NCBI GenBank assembly: GCA_028688535.1
Contig: JAQTXY010000017.1
Coordinates: 1-13,299, forward strand
From: Methanothrix sp.
Lineage (GTDB): Archaea; Halobacteriota; Methanosarcinia; Methanotrichales; Methanotrichaceae
Direction of reading: 5' to 3'
DNA: 13,299 bases
The position numbers and the translations under genes are program-made. Below, in pieces: positions 8,060 to 13,299 of this stretch. The notes under the pieces are model-generated. The model made no database searches, was not told the DNA's origin, and was given only the letters and a program-made list of their open reading frames with translations. The number at the start of each line of letters is the position of its first letter. Position 1 is the first letter of the stretch.

Positions 8060-8109
8060 TATTAGTACTATATAACAATGCACGAGGTGCATCACCGATT
8101 TTGTCATTC

Positions 8110-8333
8110 TCCATGAGTATGAGCGGATCAAAAAGCTTGGAGACAAGCTGGTTGAGATTAGACGCAGAGTGAAACGGCGGCGGCGCGTCCACGCGCAGCA
8201 TACTGCGGTGTTTTTGGCTCTTACGTTCGTAGCGTAGCCAGAGATACTAGCGATATCGATATTCTGGTCGAATTTTCCGAGATGCCGGACAAAACAGGAA
8301 GAGATAATCTCGATTATCTAATCGGAAAATATT
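8110..8333 (+). pseudogene. Remnant of an MNT-type nucleotidyltransferase
   Basis: In the plus frame starting at 8204 the sequence reads CGVFGSYVRSVARDTSDID, followed by ILVEFSEMPDK. This is the nucleotidyltransferase signature GS-x10-DxD of small MNT proteins, the antitoxin partners in HEPN/MNT pairs. There is no usable start: an in-frame TAG lies at 8159-8161. A plausible N-terminal helix (HEYERIKKLGDKLVEIRRRV) lies upstream in a different frame, so at least one frameshift is needed. The frame then runs without homology into the 3' end of the convergent oxidoreductase gene, so the C-terminus is lost as well. No HEPN toxin gene is seen beside it. The catalytic core is unmistakable but the gene is broken. 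Confidence 0.6.
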
Positions 8334-8911
8334 CGCTTACTATCCCCCGCACATCATCCAGCCACGCAGCGCGCTGCTCCGCTGTGCTGGTTACTACCAC
8401 GCCGTAGGTCTTGCGGTAAAAGTCGGTGACGCCGCACAGGCCAAAAATGCAGTTTTCCCATATCGTCTGCAAAGGATCGCCAAAAGCCTTCTGCTCCCTC
8501 TCGGGAAGGGTGTTGGAGGTGTTGAAGACCACAGCCCGTCCGGCCCGCAGCAGCCCGCGAGGCACTCCCTCACCGCTATCGCCTTCCAGGAACTCATAGG
8601 CAACGCCAGGCCGAATGACCCTGTCCACCCAGCCTTTGAGTATAGCGGGAGGCATGCCCCACCAGTTTGGATAGATTATTATTAATCCCGTCCGCCAGGG
8701 CCAGCTCCTGGCAATGGATCTGAATCATGTCGTCTTGCTTTGCATCTCTTGGGATCTCTGCAAAACGAAGGATGGGATCGAAGCATTCCTGGTAGAGGTC
8801 ATGAAAAGTGACTTGATGATCGTTTTGCTCAAGCGTTTGCACCGCGATCTTGGCAATGGCATGATTGAAGCTTCCCGGATGGGGGTGGGCGAGGATTACC
8901 GAGATTCTCAT
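8314..8911 (-). pseudogene. NAD(P)H:quinone oxidoreductase (flavodoxin-fold) with single-base frameshift
   Basis: Two minus-strand segments form one gene. The first (from ATG 8911, with AGGAAG upstream) begins ISVILAHPHPGSFNHAIAKI, the flavin-binding opening of the NQO/KefF/MdaB-like family. The second ends [19 protein letters not shown]...YFPIR. Between them the expected phrase [18 protein letters not shown] is interrupted: on the minus strand the tract reads GATTAATAATAATC, and deleting one A restores [16 protein letters not shown]. The whole span is 598 bases, one more than 199 codons, so a single insertion within 8674-8687 explains everything; repaired length is 198 residues, normal for the family. 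The role would be two-electron reduction of quinones or similar acceptors with an FMN/FAD cofactor. Either the gene recently died or the base is a sequencing error; the rest is otherwise intact. Confidence 0.75.
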
Positions 8912-8976
8912 ATATCGTCTTCCTTTTGCTCTAGGAAATAGATAATTTCTTCGATCTGGTATAGGCGTAAGCTACT

Positions 8977-8986
8977 GCTTTTTAAC
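8977..8986 (-). promoter_or_regulatory. Possible TATA-like element of the oxidoreductase gene
   Basis: On the minus strand GGTTAAAAAG lies about 70 bases before the ATG at 8911 and would give a leader of about 40 bases. It is a weak match. The remainder of the 8912-9117 spacer shows nothing I can name. Confidence 0.2.
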
Positions 8987-9117
8987 CAAAGGGTAGCGAA
9001 CTACTGCATCTAAGAACTCTTTGCTGGAAGATCGACATATTGATTAGTGATAGTAACCACAAGCTGCGCTGATATGCCGCAAGTAGTCTCCTCCCCTGAA
9101 CTAACTATTTTGTTTAA

Positions 9118-9126
9118 ATTTATAAT
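9118..9126 (+). promoter_or_regulatory. TATA-like element of the SatD operon
   Basis: ATTTATAAT within a strongly AT-rich stretch (about 9106-9140). Transcription would start near 9145-9150, at the first possible start codon (GTG 9145), so a leaderless message is possible; a start at TTG 9199 or GTG 9205 would have a leader of about 50-60 bases. Confidence 0.45.
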
Positions 9127-9144
9127 TTACATACTTTTTTAGTT

Positions 9145-9876
9145 GTGTTTACTGAATACAACCTTTTAGAATTGTATTTATACCAAAGCAGCATATCCTT
9201 GTCTGTGAAGCAAAAGCTCTTCGTTTTGCTGGGTGATGTAGTCTCCTCCCGCCAGATAACTGATAGAGACCGGTTCCAAAGCCGCCTGGCGGAGCTTTGT
9301 AGCATGATCAATGCAGAATATGCAAATGACATTTATGCTCCCTTTAAGGGTTTAAAGGGCCTGGACGAGATTGGCGGCGTTCTCAAAGATATATCCAATG
9401 CATTTAATATCATTATCCTGATATCAGAGATGCTGTATCCCTGCAAAATGCGGTGCTCCCTGGTCTATGATTTCGTAGATACTGCACTGGATTCAGGCGA
9501 TGTCGCGAAGATGGACGGCCCCGCTTTCCACAGAGCTTCGAAGGCCATTCTCGAACTCAAGGAAACAGAACTGCTCACAAGGATCGCAGTTGAGGATGAA
9601 GTTTTCGATAAAATCCTGGAGGGAGAGATCAACCTGATACTGCTATTTAAAGAAGCGAGGACTCTCAAGCAGCGAAAAATTATTAAAGAGTACGAACTTA
9701 TAAAAAATCAGACAAAAGTTGCCGAAAGGCTCAAATTAAGCCAGCAGTATGTTTCCATGACCCTCAAATGCACCCGATGGAAGATGCTAAAGGATTTGGA
9801 AGAAGAATTGAACAGGTCTTTGCACAGCTATCAGCAACGGATTGAGAGAAAAGAAGAGAGATCGATGCCCGGATGA
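9145..9876 (+). CDS. SatD-family protein with C-terminal helix-turn-helix
   Basis: Encodes up to 243 residues. The family core starts at KLFVLLGDVVSSRQITDRD (residues 24-42 counting from GTG 9145), continues through an FNIIILISEML strand and contains the diagnostic MDGPAFHRASKAI (from residue 123), as in SatD proteins. The C-terminal about 65 residues hold a helix-turn-helix (KVAERLKLSQQYVSMTLK), suggesting DNA binding. The start is unsettled: GTG 9145 adds about 20 residues not typical of the family, while TTG 9199 or GTG 9205 place the core at the N-terminus; none has a clear ribosome site. SatD was named from an acid-tolerance operon in Streptococcus mutans but its biochemical role is not established. 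The stop overlaps the next start by ATGA, forming a two-gene unit with a small membrane protein, a typical neighbour of SatD genes. Confidence 0.75.
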   Translation: MFTEYNLLELYLYQSSISLSVKQKLFVLLGDVVSSRQITDRDRFQSRLAELCSMINAEYANDIYAPFKGLKGLDEIGGVLKDISNAFNIIILISEMLYPCKMRCSLVYDFVDTALDSGDVAKMDGPAFHRASKAILELKETELLTRIAVEDEVFDKILEGEINLILLFKEARTLKQRKIIKEYELIKNQTKVAERLKLSQQYVSMTLKCTRWKMLKDLEEELNRSLHSYQQRIERKEERSMPG

Positions 9877-10289
9877 TAGAAGCTTTATTAGCGCAAATGC
9901 CGCTTGTAGGTACTGGAGCCCAGATCCTCAAAGGGATCAATCTAATTCAAGTGGTCATCGTTTTATCGGGCTACATCATATTGCTGGCTACTAGTGGAAG
10001 GATGGTCAACTACGTATTGCATAGTATTTCCGGGAATGGTGCGGCAGAGCCCAGCCGGGAGGTCAAAGATACCGGTTATGTTATAGGAAAGTGCGAGAAC
10101 TTGCTGCTGCTCACCTTCATGCTTCTAGATGCTTTCACCGCTATGGCCCTGATATTCACAGCCAAGGCAATAGTGCGGGCCGAGGATATGAAAAAGCAAC
10201 CGCTCTATTTTCTGGCCGGTACAATGGTTAACGTGACCTATTCCATAATGATCGGTTTTATCCTGAAAATTCTTTTGATCAGGTTCTAG
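9873..10289 (+). CDS. Small membrane protein, DUF3307 C-terminal-like, SatD partner
   Basis: Encodes 138 residues with three likely membrane segments: about residues 22-40, 76-97 and 111-135. The middle carries the pattern GKCENLLLL (Gly72, Lys73, Glu75) and AKAIVRAEDMKK (Ala97, Lys98, Arg102). These match the C-terminal portion I associate with membrane proteins encoded beside SatD (annotated DUF3307 or hypothetical), where a G-x-x-x-E-R and an AKsi-R phrase recur. The usual N-terminal part of DUF3307 is missing, so this is a short form or a separate family. The ATG at 9873 overlaps the SatD stop by four bases (ATGA), indicating translational coupling. A membrane protein coupled to an HTH-bearing SatD protein could be a sensor and regulator pair, which is inference. 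Confidence 0.7.
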   Translation: MIEALLAQMPLVGTGAQILKGINLIQVVIVLSGYIILLATSGRMVNYVLHSISGNGAAEPSREVKDTGYVIGKCENLLLLTFMLLDAFTAMALIFTAKAIVRAEDMKKQPLYFLAGTMVNVTYSIMIGFILKILLIRF

Positions 10290-10311
10290 AACTTTTATTT
10301 TATCTCCTCAG

Positions 10312-10508
10312 GATTTTCGCATTCTGGTGATTGTATCCCGGCCCCTGGATCTCGACAACTTGCCTAACTTAGCCGACCAGTGGACCTTGCAGAACGGTCT
10401 GCGACGGGTACAGGCACCGGCTTTCCTGAAGATGCTCCGCCCGCCCATGGTGGAGAGCTTGCGAAGCGAGATTCTAAGCGGCTACGAGATCGTGCACTTC
10501 GACGGCCA
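10312..10508 (+). pseudogene. CHAT-domain N-terminal fragment (decayed)
   Basis: One plus-strand frame reads DFRILVIVSRPLDLDNLPN, then ADQWTLQNGLRRVQAP, FLKMLRPPMVESLRSEIL and GYEIVHFDGQ. This is the beginning of CHAT (caspase-like) peptidase domains as found in bacterial and archaeal CHAT/TPR proteins, up to the catalytic His motif, where HFDGHG is expected. The match stops at HFDG (about 10500-10508) and the frame then degenerates, so the catalytic Cys half is gone. No ribosome site precedes it. It is best read as a remnant of a larger gene lost by recombination. Confidence 0.45.
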
Positions 10509-10745
10509 AGCATCTGCTTCGATGCTATCTCTTTCAGCGACCTGCACAAGGTCATGGCCGTGCAGGTCTTCATGCCGAAGAACTACAAGACGAACCTCAG
10601 TTCTCCAGAGCTTGCCGAGCAGCTCTACCGGAAATTGGTGGGCTACAAGCACAGAACTCTAAAGCGGGCCTACTGGGCGCTTCTGGCCAGGTTTGTGCCG
10701 CTTGTAGTGGCTGTGGTGTATTACAGACTTCGTTCAGATCGATTT
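10498..10745 (+). pseudogene. Unrecognised coding-like fragment
   Basis: In a frame different from the CHAT fragment the sequence continues as ICFDAISFSDLHKVMAVQVF, MPKNYKTNLSSPELAEQLYR, KLVGYKHRTLKRAYWALLAR and a hydrophobic stretch FVPLVVAVVYY. Its composition (amphipathic charged helices then a membrane-like segment) is that of a real protein, unlike the other two plus frames. I do not recognise the family. The frame stays open to 10982, but after about 10750 it runs antisense into a degraded oxidoreductase copy and no longer looks like protein. It has no separate start, so it is probably the end of another broken gene joined to the CHAT fragment. Confidence 0.35.
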
Positions 10746-10891
10746 TTTGCACATAAAATTCCACATGAGTCGCGGCAATGTAACCCTGGATCAGCCTCTT
10801 TCAAGATCCCGCATGCGTGGGCAGGCGGGCTTGCGGTCGCTCTGGCCGGGCACGCAAGCTCCGGATACAGCAGGGCTCTGTCTCACTACTC
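10746..10891. other. Short gene-free stretch
   Basis: Between the unrecognised fragment and the truncated oxidoreductase copy I see no plausible coding frame, hairpin or promoter; it appears to be degraded spacer. Confidence 0.4.
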
Positions 10892-11057
10892 TCATCCCGG
10901 AAAATTTTCGTTGACTATCGCCCGCACATCATCCAGCCAGGCGACGCGCTGCTCCGGTGTGCTGGTCACTACCACGCCGTAGGTCTTGCAGCTAAAGTTG
11001 GTGACGCCACACAGGCCAAAGATGCAGTTTTCCCAAATGGTCTGCAGAGGATCGCCA
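10892..11057 (-). pseudogene. Truncated second copy of the NAD(P)H oxidoreductase gene (3' end only)
   Basis: The minus strand reads [20 protein letters not shown], then [34 protein letters not shown] and a TGA at 10892-10894. This matches the C-terminal about 50 residues of the gene at 8314-8911. By eye the DNA differs at about 17 of 152 positions, and the reading frame is preserved to its own stop. Homology ends abruptly near 11057 just before the CMD gene, and no N-terminal part exists. It is therefore a gene fragment, in the same orientation as the longer copy. Confidence 0.75.
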
Positions 11058-11070
11058 ATAAGCAATAGAC

Positions 11071-11523
11071 CTAGTCTCTCTTCTCCTCGTGAATTTCGCA
11101 GGTACCGCTACCGATCTCGCAGACCCGGCAGATCTCCCGTTCGCTATCCAGATGACGGGTGGCAGTAGCCAGCACACTGGCTGAGGCCAGGTTTCCTGCC
11201 AGAAATACGGCGGCTGCAATCTGGTCATCCGGAATGCCCAGATTGGAGGCGATACGAATATGCAATTTCAGGCAGTGGCTGCATCTCATGGCTGCCGACA
11301 CGGCAACCGAGATCAGCTCAATGGTCTTGGCATCCAGAGTAGAGCTTCTTTGGATGGCATTGTTGTGCAACACCTTGGTGATGAGAATCTCGGGATTATC
11401 CTGCATGAACTGAAAAACATAAGGGACCTCACCGTAAGTGCTCTCCACCGCTTTCAGAATATCCGTGGCTGCTTTTTCCTTCCCCTTGACCAGTATGGCA
11501 TCCAGATCATCTTCGAAGCTCAT
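11071..11523 (-). CDS. AhpD-like carboxymuconolactone decarboxylase family protein with Cys-rich tail
   Basis: Encodes 150 residues from ATG 11523; GGAG at 11529-11532 lies five bases before it, favouring it over the GTG at 11529. The complete AhpD signature E-x11-CxxC-x3-H is present: Glu69, Cys81, Cys84 and His88 (RCSHCLKLH). In AhpD and relatives this pair relays thiol/peroxide chemistry. The helical AGNLASASVLATAT follows. The last 20 residues are unusual: CRVCEIGSGTC (Cys132, Cys135, Cys142) followed by EIHEEK, which could bind a metal or form a second redox site. The gene starts 23 bases after mmp7 and is oriented with the methanogenesis-marker operon, so a role in redox or repair linked to methyl-coenzyme M reductase is suggested by context only. 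It could equally be a general antioxidant protein. Confidence 0.85.
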   Translation of the reverse strand: MSFEDDLDAILVKGKEKAATDILKAVESTYGEVPYVFQFMQDNPEILITKVLHNNAIQRSSTLDAKTIELISVAVSAAMRCSHCLKLHIRIASNLGIPDDQIAAAVFLAGNLASASVLATATRHLDSEREICRVCEIGSGTCEIHEEKRD

Positions 11524-11546
11524 GACCACTCCATTCGACCCGGGCC

Positions 11547-12470
11547 CTAGAAGACAAACCCGGTTTCAGAAGCGGACAGTATTCTCACAAGTATATAATC
11601 TTTCATCCGCGACGGCTTGATGGTAGCAATTTCGCCAAGCTTCACTCCCTCGTCGAAGGTCACAGCTTTTACTGCATCCTTGTAAGCATCAAAGGGCAGC
11701 TTCACTCGCACACCATTGAGATTGAGGGCTATAGGCAGCGGCGAATAGGAGAACTCTATATCCGGCACCTGCTCACGCACGGCATCCATGACTCGAGGCG
11801 GCGAAGTGGTGAGCGGGTCCTTGGCGATGGCAGCCCTGGTCTTATCCAGAGCTCTGCCTACCGCGTCAACGATCCGGTCTAGAGATCCAATCTCAGTAGC
11901 TTTGCGGGCCCGGTGAGCCACCCGCCCGATTGAAGAGACATACTCAAAGGCATAGGGCAGATCTTTGGACTCGATCTCCGGCCCACCCGTAACCACCACT
12001 GGAACACTGATGTTGCGGTAAAGGCTCTCCTTTTTCGTGATGCACTCCCGGAAGTTGCCGAAAATGAATACGGCGGCATCGTGCTCATTTATAAGAGCAG
12101 TTTCATACTCATTGATCTGGGCAATCTCGCGACCGACACCTCTGGCCAGTCCCAGCATATTGGTCTTGGAACCATGGCGGCGTAGATACTCAGCTATATC
12201 GCAGGCAGAATGGGGCAAATGATGAATGGCCAATGTCGGCGTTACCACTGCCACCTCAGTTCCGGCCAGCGGCGCTCGCACCAATTCACCCCTCAGCTCC
12301 CTGGCAAGTTGCTGCAGCGCAGCCAAATCTTCGCTAGGAACCAATATCAGAAGGATGATCTCGGTCTGCGTCACATTCTTTTGCAAAATGTAGCCACCCA
12401 GATCCTCTACAAGCTCCACTACCAAATCGTGCTTGTACAATCCTCCCGTGAACATCACAGGCTCAAGCAT
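11547..12470 (-). CDS. mmp7: Methanogenesis marker protein 7
   Basis: Encodes 307 residues beginning MLEPVMFTGGLYKHDLVVEL, recognised as the methanogen-specific marker family 7. Further landmarks are TPTLAIHHLPHSACDIAEYL, NMLGLARGVGREIAQINEYE, AAVFIFGNFRECI, VVVTGGPEIESKDLPYAFEY and YVSSIGRVAHRARK; the last strands carry VKLGEIATIKPSRMKDYIL. Mmp7 is reported in the ATP-dependent complex that activates methyl-coenzyme M reductase, together with McrC, Mmp3, Mmp17 and the ATPase AtwA (A2). Its individual activity is not settled. The ATG at 12470 overlaps the end of mmp17 by eight bases (ATGCTTGA), so translation is coupled. It is cytoplasmic, with no signal or membrane segment. Confidence 0.88.
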   Translation of the reverse strand: MLEPVMFTGGLYKHDLVVELVEDLGGYILQKNVTQTEIILLILVPSEDLAALQQLARELRGELVRAPLAGTEVAVVTPTLAIHHLPHSACDIAEYLRRHGSKTNMLGLARGVGREIAQINEYETALINEHDAAVFIFGNFRECITKKESLYRNISVPVVVTGGPEIESKDLPYAFEYVSSIGRVAHRARKATEIGSLDRIVDAVGRALDKTRAAIAKDPLTTSPPRVMDAVREQVPDIEFSYSPLPIALNLNGVRVKLPFDAYKDAVKAVTFDEGVKLGEIATIKPSRMKDYILVRILSASETGFVF

Positions 12471-13035
12471 TTTCCATCTCCTGGATCTTTGCTTTGATCT
12501 CAGATACTATTTCCGGAGTCAAGCTCTCCTCAGCAGCTATAAAAAGAAAGCTGTCTTTGGTCATTATGTTGCGCCTATTGCGAAAGCCTTCCGGAGCCAC
12601 TCTCACCAGAGCATCAGTCAGATCCTGCAGGAACTCCGCCTCCAGGTCGGCGACCATCAGCTCGGAAGGCGAGGTATCCGAAGCTATGATCACAATGTCC
12701 CTTGCCGGTTGTTCTACTCTCTCTCTTCCGTAGCGCTCCCACAGCACCCGGAGCAGGTCAGCCATATGCTCCTCATCATTGATCTTGATCTGATAGCCAC
12801 CGGCAACTCGGAGCACATCACCCACATTCTTGACGGTCAGCGGCGGAATACCGGAGCGAAGAAGCCCATATACTGCAAAGTACGGCTTTTTTATGTCCAC
12901 ATAAACATAAAGCCTGCCGATAGACCGGATGAGGCCGAGGTCCTGCAAGATGTCCATGATGAGTTCGCGGTATTTCCGGGTCCCGAACTCCTCCTGGCCT
13001 GTGACCTCAATCTTGAAGACCTCCATTGGGTCCAT
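12463..13035 (-). CDS. mmp17: Methanogenesis marker protein 17
   Basis: Encodes 190 residues from ATG 13035, beginning MDPMEVFKIEVTGQEEFG. GGAGG at 13042-13046, inside the mmp15 end, lies six bases before this codon, which decides the start over the longer open frame reaching 13062. Landmarks of the family are YRELIMDILQDLGLIRSIGR, VYVDIKKPYFAVYGLLRSG, VKNVGDVLRVAGGYQIKI, VIIASDTSPSELMVADLEAE and FRNRRNIMTKDSFLF. Mmp17 is known as a component of the methyl-coenzyme M reductase activation machinery with Mmp3, Mmp7 and McrC. Its start lies one base after the mmp15 stop codon (13037-13039) and its end overlaps mmp7. Confidence 0.85.
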   Translation of the reverse strand: MDPMEVFKIEVTGQEEFGTRKYRELIMDILQDLGLIRSIGRLYVYVDIKKPYFAVYGLLRSGIPPLTVKNVGDVLRVAGGYQIKINDEEHMADLLRVLWERYGRERVEQPARDIVIIASDTSPSELMVADLEAEFLQDLTDALVRVAPEGFRNRRNIMTKDSFLFIAAEESLTPEIVSEIKAKIQEMENA

Positions 13036-13036
13036 A

Positions 13037-13299
13037 TCAGTCCTCCAGCAGCCCCGAAACAAGCAGTGCAGCGCCTACCGCCCCAATGTACTGGGCGTAT
13101 TTGGGAACCGCCACCTTGACATGGAGAAGCTCTTCCATGGCTTTGGGAAGTCCTTCTATGAGAGAGGTTCCGCCTACCATGATCACCGGCTCCTTAACCT
13201 CCACTTCCTGAAGCTGCTGCTCATAGACCTGCTCGGCTACAGAGTGGCAGGCAGCCATAGCCACATCTTCCGGTTTGCAGCCCAGGGCAAGGCTGTTGA
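13037..13299 (-). CDS. mmp15: Methanogenesis marker protein 15, partial (N-terminus beyond right edge)
   Basis: The C-terminal 87 or so residues of a BadF/BadG/BcrA/BcrD-type ATPase in the methanogen-specific marker 15 family. The frame is open to the window edge (reading [20 protein letters not shown] at the start), so an in-frame GTG at 13264 is not the gene start. The ASKHA nucleotide-binding fold end is visible: [20 protein letters not shown], then [19 protein letters not shown]. Such ATPases drive electron transfer or reactivation of cofactor-containing enzymes. Its gene lies directly upstream of mmp17 and mmp7, consistent with an ATP-dependent role around methyl-coenzyme M reductase, although that specific role is inferred. 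Confidence 0.8.
   Translation of the reverse strand, partial: NSLALGCKPEDVAMAACHSVAEQVYEQQLQEVEVKEPVIMVGGTSLIEGLPKAMEELLHVKVAVPKYAQYIGAVGAALLVSGLLED

Noticed and set aside
8314..8911. Programmed frameshifting in the oxidoreductase gene
   Set aside because: The ATT/AAT-rich tract is not a recognised slippery heptamer context with a stimulatory structure, and both ends simply fit one gene with an extra base.
9082..9249. Repeated 13-base word (GTAGTCTCCTCCC) before and inside the SatD gene
   Set aside because: A single shared 13-base word is expected by chance in a window of this length, and the flanks do not match.
10380..10982. 200-residue plus-strand open frame as an intact gene
   Set aside because: Its beginning lies out of frame within the CHAT fragment and its end is the antisense of the truncated oxidoreductase copy; only the middle part looks like protein.
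12433..13119. Long plus-strand open frame of 228 codons opposite mmp17
   Set aside because: It is the antisense shadow of mmp17 and mmp15, which have recognisable families, ribosome sites and overlapping operon spacing.
1..13299. CRISPR arrays, tRNA or rRNA genes, intact insertion sequences
   Set aside because: No regularly spaced repeats, cloverleaf-like sequences with T-loop signature, rRNA-like blocks or transposase genes were recognised on either strand by reading.

Overview
The window is almost certainly from a methanogenic archaeon. Its right end carries a co-oriented run of genes restricted to methanogens and their relatives (methanogenesis marker proteins 15, 17 and 7). Signal-peptide surface proteins, AT-rich TATA-like promoters and GGAG/GGTG ribosome sites agree with this. 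The mix of genes is reminiscent of the Methanothrix/Methanosarcinales group, but that placement is an inference and not something I could test.

Layout, left to right. (1) 1-2187, minus strand: two secreted proteins with overlapping stop and start codons; both contain a segment resembling cell-wall-binding-repeat (CWB2-like) domains, and the second gene runs off the left edge. (2) 2345-5770, plus strand: a DUF2240 gene followed closely by two different radical SAM proteins with B12-binding-type N-termini, probably one operon of unknown product, ending in a T-rich terminator. (3) 5877-8059, plus strand: a base-poor (AT-rich) two-gene unit in which a Schlafen/AlbA_2 plus divergent-ATPase protein shares one base with a ParA-like ATPase; no ParB or centromere repeats are visible. 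This is the best candidate in the window for an uncharacterised, defence-like system. (4) 8110-11060: a mosaic of decay and small accessory genes, namely a broken MNT nucleotidyltransferase, an NAD(P)H:quinone-oxidoreductase-type gene with a single-base frameshift, an intact SatD-family/membrane-protein pair, a CHAT-like N-terminal fragment, an unrecognised coding-like fragment, and a second, truncated copy of the oxidoreductase gene. (5) 11071-13299, minus strand: mmp15-mmp17-mmp7 followed by an AhpD-like (carboxymuconolactone decarboxylase family) thiol protein, one tightly packed operon tied to methyl-coenzyme M reductase activation.

Taken together, two core methanogen blocks (rSAM operon and mmp operon) flank a 5-kb accessory island at about 5.8-11.06 kb, with toxin/defence-type families, gene remnants and a duplicated gene end. 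No tRNA, rRNA, CRISPR array or intact insertion sequence was recognised.
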